Source of the DNA: Mansonella perstans
Lineage: Eukaryota; Nematoda; Chromadorea; Rhabditida; Onchocercidae
Direction: 5' to 3'
Assembly: GCA_037074765.1 (NCBI GenBank)
Contig: JBAMDO010000576.1
Location: 620,001 to 684,000, forward strand
DNA: 64,000 nt
Under the pieces are notes generated by a model. The model was not told where the DNA came from. It ran no database searches and saw only the letters and a list, made by a program, of their open reading frames with translations. This document shows positions 49,480 to 62,650 of this stretch, one piece after another; within the stretch, counting starts at the first letter, position 1; every line of letters starts with the position of its first letter. Position numbers and translations under genes: made by a program.

Positions 49480-52400
49480 ATGGAAATAGATGAACATGAT
49501 GAATTGGAGCATCAACAGCAACATGATTATGGTGAAGCATCTGAACATACTGCAATCTCTTCATCCTCTTATGATGATATGAAAATGACCACAAATGAAG
49601 ATGAACAAGAAGAGCAACCACAAGAGCATGAACATTATGAAAGAATGGAACATGAGCATCATGAAGGTTAGTTGCAAATTTTTTAATTTAAAGTAAGAAA
49701 CAATTTCTCAATTAAATATATGAAAACATGATTGATTAAGAAGCAAGTAAAAAAAAAAACTTCACTCAAATCCACTGTTCTTTTTCTCTAAAACGAGGAA
49801 AGTTAGCAGACAAATTAGGATGAACGGGAATAGTTTGTATCTTTTTTTTTTATATTATAAATAATCGATTTGCTGTTTTTATGCTGTTATCATATCATCA
49901 GTATCTTGTGTAAATGCTTATTTGTTCCTACAAACTTAGTTTAATTAAAATCCAAGTTTCAAGGATTTGCAGTGTGTGGATGTTGTGACGTAATTTCTTT
50001 CTTGTTCTGAATTTATTTTACTTAAGCAGTTAATTTGGAATGATTGGTTTCGAAATATGTGGCGTTTTTTGAAGTTAGAAAATTATTTTTAATTTCTTTT
50101 ATTTTTACAAGTAATTTCGGGCTGTAAAATGAGGATTGATTTTCTTGTTAATATAAAACCACTTCAAATCCAATGGGTTGTGTTGTGATCCATTTACGCA
50201 AGATTTTAAGAATCTCAAGTTCACGCCATTTATTCTTTAAAGCTTCTAATGTATATCTCGGAAGTAATTCGCAATTCTGGTCATGTCTTTTCAAATCTAC
50301 TCTCTATTAGCGCTTACTTGTTCTGAATCACACTCACCCCACATCTGTTAATTGATCTGTTTGGCAATCCTAGTTTACAAATTATTATGAGTGTGGTATG
50401 GATATATTACTGAAATGAATGCATCTAAATATGGATTTGTCAAACACAATGAAGCATTCCAAGTGTATTCATTTTTTTTTTTCTTCAAAAATTCCCGAAA
50501 AAATAATGGCTTTATAACATTATCTTGATATCATGTTTCTTCCATTCGTTGTCGTTCATCAATAATGAAATGCTTTGCGATTGATATAGGAGCAGCGCAG
50601 CATTATCAACATTAGCAATAATAATAAACAATAACAGTGGCATATTATAGTGATTTTCTCCGAAGAAGATTAACATAACAGAGATGTTGCTTTGCATTTA
50701 TGTATTATGGATGTATAATCTATTTGACTGCATAATTCATTTTTTCAAGAGTGATGTCGATTTATATCGTCCGAAACTGTTTCATAGTAATTGCATCTTA
50801 TATATATATGTAAAATAATTTGAGACACGTTGTATCTCCCAACTACTCCTCGTTTATTACGCTGTACGACGATACAAGCAATTAACGGGAAAGCGCATAT
50901 ATATATATTTGTATCATATATATTTGTCTTAAAATGGACAAATACTATGAATTTATTCATCTTTACTGTTGGCTCAGCTGTTTTATATTCTGTTCACTGC
51001 TTTTTATATTCAAGGGAATTGATTTACTATTCTGCCTTGTTTTGACCAGTGGATCTTTTCGCTTAACTCTTTTACCTAAAATATTGTTGCAGTAGGAATT
51101 TTTTGACTGTCTAAGCGCATCAGCCCAAAGATGTCTTGAAAATTTGCATTTCATTATTATTTTACGTGTACAACAATAACAAAGTTTTTCTGCGAGTGGT
51201 TGTTTCAGTTGAAGTTTCTTTTGAAAGTTAATTGTGTGTTCAACAATTTGTAAATATGAGGCTGCATTTTGCAAAATGTATAATATGTGCAGATTTTTGG
51301 TAGATAGTATCTTCTTTGAGATTGTTTTACATTTGCTCATGATAAGATCAAGAAATAACTATTTAAACTGGTTGCAAATGGTGGAGGTCGTCATTTTTTC
51401 CTGGAATTTATTTAAATTTAACTAAATTTTCAGGAGTAATCGGTGATAGCAGTCTGAATGGTATGGTGAGGGAGGAGATGGACCGCCAGAATGACGAACA
51501 CTGTCGGCAGCATCAGGAGCGTGAAGGACATCATTTCAAGAATGGCATGGATGAACATGACGCTGCTGGTGAAGATGTTGGCGAGTATGAGACTGAACAT
51601 CGAGAAGGCCAAGAACATGATGATTTCGGTAATGCGTTTTCATTTGGCTCGTATCTGAAATCTATCTTGGGAAGTTGTTTCACTATCAAAACAAAATTTG
51701 GGATTGCATCAAGTTCCCGCAAGTAGTGAATGTGAAATCATTATGGGCGTGATGTTTAGTATAGTATTTCCAGATAATTATCAACCATATTCGGAACGAG
51801 GTTCAGATCGTGAACATGGTGATTATCGGGGTGAAGAATTTCATGGTGAAGATTATCGCGGGGAAGAATATCGCAGTGGTAGTGATGATTTTCGCGGTGG
51901 ATTTCGTGGACGTGGCGGCTACCGTGGTGTAGGTGGTGGTATGTCGCCATATGGTTATGGACCGCAAAGTATGGGTAGTGGTGGTTGGCGTCCGCGTGGT
52001 CCAGGCAGTTGGAGGGGTGGACGAGGTATGTATGGTGGTGGTCCACGAGGAGGCCCTTATGGAAATGGTGAAATGGACGATGGATATGGTTATGATCGTT
52101 CGAGAGGTAAGCTCTATAATGTATTGAACAAGAAACACTTATGTTTATTTGATAATAATATCCTCATTTATTTATCGGAACTAGGAAAGACAGTTATTTT
52201 TAATATTTCAAATTGTTTGAATTTGTTTAGAGTTTGAACATTTTATCCAAGGTTTTATTTATAAAAATTAAGATTTTTATCCATGAAAAATAAAGTGAAA
52301 ATTTTATCAAATTTTTCCTTTATGCTGATTTCTTCATCCAAGCTTTCTGTTTTTCCAATTCTAAAACTGTTGTAATTCAACTTCTTTGTTCATTTACGAA

Positions 52401-55400
52401 TGTCTGCAGCTGGATGATAGTTATTGTCTGGTTTCTTCTTTTTGATCAAAGTTTTGGATGACATAATTGATTCAATTTCAGGTGTCCGAGGTGGTTTCCA
52501 ACGCATGCGTGGTGGTTATGGAATGCGTGGTCCACGACCTGGTTATATGGGTGATGGACGTGGTATGCGAGGTCCACCATTCCAACCTCGACCATTTTAT
52601 CCTTCGCCATATCCAGGAATGCCTCCAATGGGAATGCCGCCAATGGCTCATCAAATACCCGTTCAGCAAACGCCTCAGCAGCAAGCAGAAAGATTGAAAA
52701 AGGTAGCTCGTATATTATCGTGTTATTTTTTCTTGCTAGATTTGCGTATAGATCATTTTAAGTGGAATAGGTAATCTCGAATTAGTTTTTTGCTTTAGTT
52801 ATCGCACTATCGTAAGCATTCAAAATGTCATTTAAATATTGCAGTCTTCAGTTCGCAGACTTTTTTCGAAATTATGTTTTTCTTTAGGTTTAGCTAAATT
52901 ATTTTCAGCTTGCCGGTGTTTCACCAGATCAGGAGTTATGGGTAGAAACAAAGTCACCGGATGGCAAGCCTTATTACTACAATGCTGTAACCCGTGATAC
53001 AGTATGGGAGAAACCAGAAAATGCTAAAGTAATGGAACAAAGTGAACTACAGGCTCTGGTTGAAAAAGATGCGAAGGAAGAGAAAGAACAAGGTATGCTT
53101 TTTATAGTTGTTATCCAAAATTTGGTTCCTTGTTGGTGAAAATATTAACGAAATATCTTTGCATCATTTATTATTATTATTGCATTATCTTGTTGCCGTT
53201 ACTTTTGCCTTCAACACTCATTATCATGATAAATTATCATGATTTGTCTTCTTAATTGTCAATTAAATAGCAATTTTACCAGTTTTTTTGATATGGAAAA
53301 TTGAGTTTTGTCTTTTTCTCTTTCTATCAAAGTATATAAAAGTTATGGGCACGCAAGAGGTAAGTGTGTAGGCGTGCATTTAATAATCTCTATTGTGGCA
53401 CGATTAATGATGGTTGGATTATTTGGTGTTGTGGTTGTTGGCTTTTGCTTGGCGTTGTTATGGTACGCGTAAAGTGGATTTATCAATTTACCGAAGACCG
53501 CCAAGATATCTCGGTGACTGGCGCTGGAAAATTTTAATTTTTGCATGTTAAGAGGATATTACTGAGTGCATCTGAATAATGAAGACTGCTTTTACAGAAT
53601 TTAAAAATGTTTCAAATGTTAAGAAATTTGAATACTGAAAGCAGGAATTATAATAAGAGATACTAAAATTAACATAGTAACTATGAAGAACTACGGAAAT
53701 GACGGACTGATGATGATTGATGACTACAGAAGTAGTAAATAGTTTCAATTAGTGGTGTTTCAGTCATGTTTTTTAGCACTTTGCAGCATGATTCCTTATA
53801 GGGTCTACTACAGTTTTGTCATTTACATTCTATGCTTCTACTACTATATCGGGGACGTGAACGTGGTACGTATTGCAAACGTTATACTTACCTGGAGCAA
53901 AGAATAAAATCCGAGTAACTTTTCACTTCAACTTTGAAACCTTGGAACAACGGAAAGTAATATTCCAATTGAAAAGTAATTCAGTTTATTCGAAAATAAG
54001 AAAGAGAAATTTGCATAGAAATGGAGAAATTTTGGCAAGAAAAGAGCTTCGTTAAGCATTTTTTTGTTGTCTTTGCAAATTCAATCCATGAATATGATAA
54101 TACCTTTCCCGGATGCTTCCAGATGCTGCGATGCCTTTTGTTGCCTCTTCCTAGAACTACATTACAGGTCCTTCCATACATACACACATACAGCAGATGT
54201 GATGCGTAAAGTACTTCCTCTTCCTCAGTTATTTTACGATGTGAGTGCTGTTGCGAGTTATATGTATACATAAAACTTAACTCTCGTAGTTCACTTAGCG
54301 ATTTGTAAATTTTCGTATATGATGTTTTATAGGATATAAAGTAATAGCCAAATTATTCTTATATTTGATCAGGTTAATTTGTTAAAAGCTATAAATTATA
54401 TTAGCCTTGGGTTTGTCCCACGGAATAACATTTAAAAATATAAACTGAATTCATCAGGGTGTGGTTTAGGGCCAGCCATCCATATTCACTTATCATTTAC
54501 CGTGTTATCTTTATTTATTATGAATTGGTAATATGAAATATCGATAAAATGGTGGTTAGTCGAAGAAAATTAACCTTTTAGGAAATAAAGCAGCAGGTAT
54601 ATACCTGCTTTCACGGAGCTATAATTTTATTCCCAGCTTGATTTTGCAAAAAATTTATTTTAAATAACTGTGCGGAAATACCTTCTTGTAAAGAAATGAT
54701 TGTAAAGAAATTGTTTGTTAAATCAAATTGTCTTGAAGTGGATTTCGCAAACTATTCCATTCATTATATTTGTCAGACGTTACCATTGCAGAAAACTGAT
54801 TGCAGTATATCATTGCTTCATTATTTAAAGATCGTCTAAATGAAAAAAAATGTTTTTCAGCTGTTTCTCAAAATACTGCTGGTGGTTACGGAACTGGTGT
54901 ACCACCACAAATGGCCGCTGGTATGCCGATGGGTGGATATCCCCCAATGATGCCACCACCAGGTTATTGAGTTTGAAATCGCAAAAAAAGAATGGAGAAC
55001 TGTCATTACCGTTTCCTGAGCTAGTTTTGATTTTTTGTAAAGATTTTAAAACATTAAAATTTAATCTAATTATCGATAGTTAGATCAATAGTGTCTTGAA
55101 ATACTATCGGGAGGACTAGTTTTAGGATCCTTCATTTATGCAATGCTTTAAATTTCTTATTAATGCGCTAGGAAATCATTATGTACTCTTTGTTATTTAG
55201 ATTACTAAGTTAAAGTCTGAAGGTTCACTGTACTTGACCTGTTTTTCAATATTTTAAGAATACAATCTAAATCAGTTACATTACAGGTTTCCCTATGATG
55301 CCACCTATGATGTTTCCTCCACGTGGCCCAAATTACCCGCCCATGTTTCCTGGTGTTCCTCCGGCTTATCCGATGCCTGTTCCTGGAATGCCGCCAGTTG

Positions 55401-58400
55401 TACCGGCAGCTGTTGGTCCTGGTACTGATGTAAGTTCGTTTCGTGAAGTTTAAAATTTAGCATACTTCTAATTTCTGCGAAAGTTATTCACAGCAGGGTG
55501 TGGTTTATTGCAGGGTGTTCCAGTTTCATCAGAGGCTGCGCTTTGGCAAGAATATACAGCACTTGATGGACGTAAATATTATTATAATACACAGACTCAG
55601 GAGACGACCTGGGATAAACCAAAAGCACTTGAAGGTTAATAGTTTTAGATAATTTAATGTATTAATGGAAGTGTATAAATTCTTGATTCGTACCAGGTGT
55701 CGTTTCTCGGTGCGTTTTATATATTTAAGTTTGAAACATAGAAAAAGTTGAAAATACGTGTTGCTATCGTATTCATTTACGAAAAGCCAGTGGCAGTTTT
55801 GGCTAGCATAAATCTTATTGGAGAAAATATGGGCTGAATAGATATTTCTTTTATCTTTCTTATTTTCAGCTTCTGTGACTACTGGTGGCGCTGGAGATTC
55901 TGCTGATAATAATACTGGTACACCAGCCTTCACGGAAGCACAACAACAAGCTGCAGCTTTAGCACAGCAGCAGGTAACGTTTTTCTTGAAATGCTGCTCT
56001 TCGACCAGCAGATCTTGGGAGATTAAAAAATTTCATTTTTTATTGACTGTCCCAGTAGATGTGATCATCATTACATTTTTCAAGTAGACTCACAATTGCT
56101 ATTAACTTATTAACTATAATCCAATTGCTGCTGAGATGTTGGTAAACAGGTAGAAACATGTGAGTTGAACAGGCTTTTTTGATGTGCTTACCAAATTTTG
56201 CTAGCTATGATTAGAAATTCTTGTTTTTGTGTATAATTAAAACACAGGGTAAATTTTATGGGAAGTTTATCTAATGTTATGTTTGAATTGTTATAAAATA
56301 TGAAAGTATCGCGAAAATTATTTCAGGTGCAAGCTCAACTAGCAGCAGCTAAAGCAGCTGCAGAAGAAGCGAAAAAACATGAAGAGGAATCGACAAAGGA
56401 GGCAGAAGCTGTTGAAGCGAAACAAGTGGATAAGTCGAGACCCGTTAGCAGTAATCCTGTAGCTGGGACTCCTTGGTGTGTAGTATGGACAGGCGACCAT
56501 AAAGTAAATCTATTGGTGTTCTTAACTGAAAAACAATAAATAAGCGACTCAGTATACATTGGCGAATAATTCTCTAGAATTTGACTAAAACTCGTAGTTT
56601 TAGGTTTTCTTCTACAATCCGTCAACACGCACGTCAGTCTGGGAAAGACCACCAGAGCTGTACAATCGACCAGATGTAGATTTACTAGTGTCGAAGCCAC
56701 CAGAAGAGAAAAGTGAGTGCACTTTTTTCGAATATAAAGGTATATTTCGAAAATCATTTCATATCGGCCTTTTTTGCGATTGCCGACTAAACTGTTACTG
56801 TTTGATGAAGAATGATATAATTTGAAACATTATTCTATTTTTTTTCGATACGTAATGCTGTAGTGGTTAAAGCATTCGAAATATTTTACACTAGTGACAT
56901 TGGATATACATGTGGTTGTATATTTTCATCAAATCTTTCATAGCATAATCGAATTAGTCTGTATGAACTTCAAATCTCTGGATTTTTAAATATTGGATTT
57001 TCTTTGCGAAAAATCAAATTACAGAGCCAGAAACTGCTAAAAAAGCGGATGATGAAGGAAAGACAGTAAGTTCGGAAGAAAGCGATGATGACGAAGAAAA
57101 TTCGCCACCGGCTGCTAAAAAGAGCCGCAAAGAAAAGAAGTTGTGAGTTCTTTAAGACTGTATTTGTTATATCGTGCTAAGTTCCGGAATTCATCGAATG
57201 CACTTATAACATTTTCAGAGAGAAGCAGCGACTGGAACAATTGGCAGCGAAAAAAGAGAAGGATCGACCGAGGCAGATGCTTGAGAAACAAGTCGATCCA
57301 GCAATTCAAGCGGAATTACAAGCACAAAAAGAAAGAGAAGAGGTGATATTTTGAATATTTCCTCAAAGTACTAGAAAAAAGCAACAGATAGAAGACAGGT
57401 TTTGGTATTTTTGAAATGCTTTTCAAAATAATTTCAGTTTAGCAGATTTAAAAGCAAAATAAAAATGAGGCAGTGTGTCTAGATTGTGTTTTCTACTATT
57501 ATCGGTATAAGCACAATAGAATGAATTGCAAGATTATTTGTATTTGTGGATGAGCTTCATTTTTCAAATGAGTGAATTTTTTGTTAGATCGTAATATTTT
57601 GAATTTATTTGCAGGTTCCGTTTGAGCGTAGGTTACAAGAATTTAAAGAAATGTTGACGGAGAAAAATGTTAGTGCTGGAAGCACTTGGGAAAAGGAATT
57701 ATCTAAAATTGTATTCGATAAGCGTTATCTACTTCTAAACGCTGTAGAGCGGAAAGCTGTATGTTTATTTAGCATTTTCAATTTTTTTTTTTTTAAACAA
57801 TCGAAACAGTTTGAGTTTTCCTCGTTGAAATGAACAAATTATCCTCTCCTTAATAATAATGCTTAAAGATTGTTTAAATTTAGGCTTTCGAAGCTTATGT
57901 ACGTGAACGAACTGAAATTGAACGAGCAGAGAAAAAAAGACGGGCTAAAGAAGCACGAGAAAACTTTAAGAATTTGCTTGAAGAGGCAAAATTACATGGA
58001 AGGTTAGTTGAATACCTAAAATGTCCCGATTAGAACTAAAAAATAATACAAAAAAAAAAAAAAAAAAATGGCAGGAATCTATCATTTATTGTAAAAACAA
58101 AACAGAAAGATTTTTATTCAAGCGGAGATAGTAGATTGAGCTTTGGGTTCTTTGGGGTTTTTTGTGATCAGTACACATCAAACATTCAGTATTTTTGCTG
58201 CTGTTGTTTAATTGTTCCGTTTTTTAAGATCATCGTTTTCATCTTTTGCTTCGAAATGGGGTAAAGATAGTCGGTTCAAAGGTGTTGAAAAAATGCGAGA
58301 TAAGGAGGACATTTTTAATGAATATGTACAAGAATTGGAGAAAAAGGAAAAAGAAGAACGTAAAGAGAGGAAAGAAAAGGTTCAAATTTACTTATCGTTT

Positions 58401-60794
58401 TTAGCAGAGTAGCGAGTTAGATTGGGTTTTGTATTAGTCGAACCATCTTAAAGCAATTTAATCCAGAATGAGGATGCTTTGCTATAATGTAAGAAGATTT
58501 TTAATTTTTAAATAACTATTGACTAATTCTTTGCTTTTTAGAAAAGGAGTAAAGTTTTTGAATTTTAAAATGATATTCGTTTTGTTTAGATACGTAAGGA
58601 TTTTATTGCAATGCTTATGGAAAAGAATATTACTTCTCGGACGAAGTGGTCCTCATTGAAGAAGCAATTAGAGGATGACGAACGTTATAAAGCTGTTGAT
58701 CGATCTTCAAGTCGAGAAACTCTTTTCCGTGAATATCAGGATACACTGCCAGAAGAATCTAATTCAGTAATTTTTCCAGTAATTTTTTTTTGATTATCTT
58801 ATTGATATTATAGTATTATTATTATTCCTGTTCCTATAGACGTTTATACGTGTGAACACCTTCTTGGTTTACGTACTGAAGTTAGAAAGAATATGGAACA
58901 CCATACTTGATATTTCATATCTTAGTAGTGAGGGTATATTGTATAATAAGCTTGCGAAGCTGTAATCATGGAAGATATATCTTATGCATATAAAACTACA
59001 GATGAATTCGAAATCGGAAATTTATTGAAATGAAGGAATCATGGAGTTTCAGGATATTGAAGAGGAAAATGATCGTCAAAAGCGCGTTGCTGCCGAAGCT
59101 GCCATCGAAGAGCGTAAGAAAGAAGTGGAAGCTGAGCTAGGTGAACAGCTAAAAGAAAGAAGTAAAGAGCATGAAAAGCACAAATATCAGGAACATGAAG
59201 AATCTTTTAAAGCGTTGCTTATTGATCTGGTAAATTCTAAGTCTTGAAGCACATTGTTTTAGAAGAACAAAGTGATATTTCAATGTAGTCATGCGGATAT
59301 GTGTCATCAGAACCAAATTCTGTTAATCTCTTATGAATGCGGCTTTTATTCTAAATATCTGCATTTGGTTTTCATTAAAAGTCTCTTCACTTTTGTAGAT
59401 AAAATCAGCTGATTATACTTGGCATGAAGCTCGTCGAATTTTGCGGAAAGATTCACGTTATGAAAATTGCGATCTTTTGGAAAAAGACGCTAAGGAAAGG
59501 TTGTTTGATGCTCATGTACAGCATTTGGAAAGAAAAAGACGCGAAGTTTTTTTCCAGGTCATCTTTAATTGATTTCCTTTCAGTTTTAAAATTATTTTTG
59601 ATTTTCTCTTGTTGGAAATTTTAAATCCATCATTTATCCTGGTGATTAATTTAAAAAAAGAAAAAAAATGAGAATGTGATTAAATCTCTATCTTCATCTG
59701 ATAACTATTTGTAAGGTTTTCGGTTATTTTATGCTTAATGTGTTACAGTTGTTAAATGAAACAAAAGATATTATGCCTAGTATGAAGTGGCGCGAAGCTA
59801 GAAAAATTATTGAGAAGGATGAACGATTCGCAAAATTCAACATTGGTGAAAGGGTATTGTACTTTTTTATTTATTCCTTTTCATATTTTTGGGTCTTTTC
59901 GGTTTTTCTACAATTAAAATCGGTATATGTAAATGAGTTTCGGTAGATAAAATGTCCTTTGGTAGTCGATGATAAGAAAGAAAATGATTTTAGTTTGTTT
60001 CATTACTGATTTGATTTATCCTTTACATAGTTTGAGCAATCTTAAAATTACTTTGCATCCGTATAGATAAATAGAGGAATAATTGGAGAGTGAGTCAAAA
60101 CAGTGAATTTTTGTGATTCAGCGAAAGTAATTTTAATTAAAATAAAGCTTTAGTTGTTATAAGTTGTTTAATTTGTTTTTTTTTTTTTTTTTTTTTTTTT
60201 TCTAATTCTCAGTATTGTTCAGAAAACGGAGCGTGATTACAAAGAATGGATGGAGGAGCGGAAAGAAGCAGTAATGAAAGATTTCAAAGATTTATTAAAA
60301 GAGACTAAAATTATTACGTACAAATCTTTAAAAATGATACAAGAGAACGAACAGCATCTTCGTGACATACTTGCGGTGCTTGAGGTTGGTTATAGTTGGA
60401 AATTTTCAGAAAACGAAATGATATACAATTTGAGATCTCTTAAGGTTTCAGAAATTATCTCGCCGAATTTTTCCCCCGTGTTCTATGTTACTATTACTTT
60501 TTTTACTATTATTTATGTTATTCTTTTTTTTTTTTTTAAGTTCGTGTAACTTTTTGCTTTTCTGCGCCGCTTGGTTTTTTATAATTATTTGCCTTCCGAT
60601 AGTAGTAGTTACTATATTATTGAAGATATTTATGAGATTATTAGACGTTATTTCAGAATGACAAGCGATATATTGTATTGAATAATGCCCCAGTAGAACG
60701 GGAACGGTTACTGGAACAGTATCTGGAAGAGTTGGACAAGAAAGGACCACCTCCACCACCGACGCAGCAAGAAGCTGACAGACGTCGAAAGTGA
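49480..60794 (+). CDS. tcer-1: Transcription elongation regulator TCER-1 (TCERG1/CA150)
   Basis: Twenty-two exons encode 1149 residues: 49480-49666, 51434-51628, 51774-52106, 52482-52702, 52909-53092, 54861-54962, 55287-55429, 55514-55634, 55870-55973, 56327-56503, 56604-56712, 57025-57142, 57219-57342, 57615-57758, 57884-58002, 58229-58379, 58590-58766, 59053-59229, 59399-59557, 59749-59853, 60223-60384, 60657-60794. Order: His/Glu-rich N terminus (1-127), an RGG/Gly-rich block (128-300), WW1 about 320-350 ([15 protein letters not shown]), a Pro/Met linker, WW2 about 462-490 ([15 protein letters not shown]), an Ala/Gln helix, WW3 about 579-606 ([16 protein letters not shown]), an acidic/basic nuclear-signal-like stretch, then six FF domains from residue 707 ([19 protein letters not shown] onwards). 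It ends [23 protein letters not shown]1 links the phosphorylated Pol II tail (FF) to splicing factors (WW); C. elegans TCER-1 is tied to lifespan control. The RGG N terminus is longer than in the human protein. Intron 5 may hide a cassette microexon. Confidence 0.95.
53333..53359 (+). other. Possible 27-nt cassette exon of tcer-1
   Basis: Within intron 5 a long pyrimidine tract ends in CTATCAAAG, followed by 27 bases and then a perfect GTAAGT donor. Phase 1 in and out fits both neighbours, so inclusion would add nine residues (VYKSYGHAR plus the split codon) without a stop. Speculative. Confidence 0.3.
60172..60200. repeat. Long poly-T tract
   Basis: An almost pure run of T (about 25 or more) in the last-but-one intron of tcer-1, just before the exon 21 acceptor, where it doubles as a polypyrimidine tract. 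Confidence 0.8.
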
Positions 60795-62485
60795 TTTCTC
60801 TTTTCATTTTTCTTTTTCCTTTTTTTGTCCTTTTCAGTTGATCAAATGTATTGAATTTTGGCACGATTTGTGTCCTTAATCTTCTTCCCTGTGTTATCAA
60901 ATATTCGTTTTCTATAAAATTCAGAGCAGTACTTTTGTTTTGACCTCAATTTTCGCTGCTTTTTACTTGTATTGTAGTAGATCACTGGTTCAGGAAACCG
61001 CTCTTCTATTTCATTCCAAATGTGAAATTTTGAATCCGTGGACATTTTTTAAATTTTAGTTTTTAGCAGTTCTGAGTAAAGTTGTTTAATGTGCTGAGCC
61101 AAGTGGAACTATTCATGTTTTTTTGTAAAATCCTTACTGTAACACTTGAAACTTTGCTGGGTAAATAAGATTATTTGTGTATAACACAAAAGGTGTGGCG
61201 ATCATCGAGTTTTTAGTGTTCTTGATACTATTTCTGTTAAGAGTTTCCAATGATTGCAAGTTAGAGAACGAAATTCGATTTGCAAATTAGAGAACGCTAT
61301 TCCACATTAGTTTGTGTTTCAAATGATACTTCGAGCTAGATCTCATTGGAAGATTTTTGCGCTTCGCATCGTTCCATTTTTTTTTAGAGTACTTGCAGGA
61401 TCTAATCAATCATCCGACGACCTTATATCTGTTAGGTTACTGTTTATTTCACTATCTGCTAGGGAAATCTGTGCAGAAGTCTAGTTAAACCTTTCTGATT
61501 TCTATTATTTTTATCGTGTACTATTTTGAAAAACTCTGGATTTGCCGTAATTCGTTTATTTATTGATGGACTGATGTTATGTACAGTTCTTTTCTTTTGT
61601 TACGGTATTTCATTTTGTTGCTGTTCAACGTTTCTGGCATTCTAACAGTGGTCATTAAGAAATAAATCATTTAATGGATCTAATTCTTCATACAGTAATT
61701 TCTGGCTTTATTGATATGTTCATCTTTATGAATTAACTCTTTCTGATAAGGCAAGCTTATATGAGTAAAACCAGTCATGAATATCTAGACATGACACTTG
61801 AAATTTCCTGCTTCTGATTGGATGTGTTATGCCAATATAACTGTTCAATGTAATTGACGGAGATGTGGTACAACTTTGCCCGAGAGATTTTCGAAAGCCA
61901 CTATCAACTCTCTTCATTGATTTATTCTCCGATAATTCTCTCAGTATATTCTGTTGGGTTTTAATAATCTGTGAAGCTAATATGTGAATATCGATACTAT
62001 GTCTGATAATTCAGTTTTTATAAAAATTCTGCTGCATCAATTATGCCTTCAAATCGATCGTTTATTATTTTGAAGTTTAAAACTAATAAAAATGATAATC
62101 CAAAACATTAGTTGTTTGCAAAATAAAAGTGGATCACATGAAGAATTGATCGAATCATCCATTCTCATGAATGCTTACCAAATTATAACAGCACTGCATT
62201 TGATGGCAATAAAACAAATAAGCAAAATATTCGCGATCATATTAACTAGCTTTCCAGTCTTCGATAACCTGGTTTAATCAAACTTATTAGAATCAGAAAT
62301 AATAAGATCCCTGAAATTTTCGTTCATTTGTTCATAATCAACAGCATTTGAAGGAACGGTTTTTACTTATCAAAATGGAAAAGATCTGTTGTATGATTTA
62401 CAAAAATGAATCACTTTTTAGTATAAGAAAGATTGTACCTAACATTTCCATTGAAATCATATTATGAGTGTTGGAAAAAGTTTAC
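60795..62485. other. tcer-1 3' UTR and intergenic
   Basis: No supported coding region. AATAAA at 61661-61666 is a candidate tcer-1 poly(A) site, giving an 870-nt UTR. Minus frames at 60448-60900 and 61726-61917 have no family similarity. A minus-strand acceptor (TTAAACCAG) followed by nine codons to a stop at 62268-62242 could be the last exon of the secreted protein upstream. Confidence 0.4.
61661..61666 (+). terminator. Candidate poly(A) signal of tcer-1
   Basis: AATAAA 867 nt after the stop; no closer canonical hexamer was noticed. Confidence 0.35.
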
Positions 62486-62650
62486 CTGGTAGTTCGGTAT
62501 ACGATCTTGAATATCTTCGATCATATCCAAATTTCGGTCATATCGCTTGATGAAATAATCATTTAGTGGTAATTCTTGCAAAACGAATGATAGTGTTGCG
62601 GCTACGAGAAATAAAAGAGCCAATACAGTATAAAATATAGAAAGTTTCAT
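62486..62650 (-). CDS. First exon of a small predicted secreted protein
   Basis: Fifty-five codons begin with a clear signal-peptide pattern: MKLSIFYTVLALLFLVAATL, a Lys then a long hydrophobic core. A short charged stretch with DYFIKRYDRNLDMIEDIQDR follows, and then a GTAAAC donor after CAG. If unspliced it stops seven codons later (62-codon ORF). One in-phase continuation is 62268-62242 (VIEDWKAS, stop), giving a 63-residue product, but other downstream exons are possible. A KR dibasic site occurs in IKRYD, as in peptide precursors, yet no recognised neuropeptide motif is present. I do not recognise a family. Confidence 0.4.

Noticed and set aside
51756..52138. Two minus ORFs rich in His or Thr
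   Set aside because: They are antisense shadows of the RGG-rich tcer-1 exon 3.
55529..55933. 134-codon minus ORF
   Set aside because: Antisense to tcer-1 exons 8-9 and the intron between; no protein signature.
56335..56757. 140-codon minus ORF
   Set aside because: Antisense to tcer-1 exons 10-11; its Ala/Ser-rich end mirrors the sense Ala/Glu helix.
60448..60900. 150-codon minus ORF, the longest single ORF outside gene exons
   Set aside because: Overlaps the last tcer-1 intron and exon on the other strand, Asn/Lys-rich, no family similarity.
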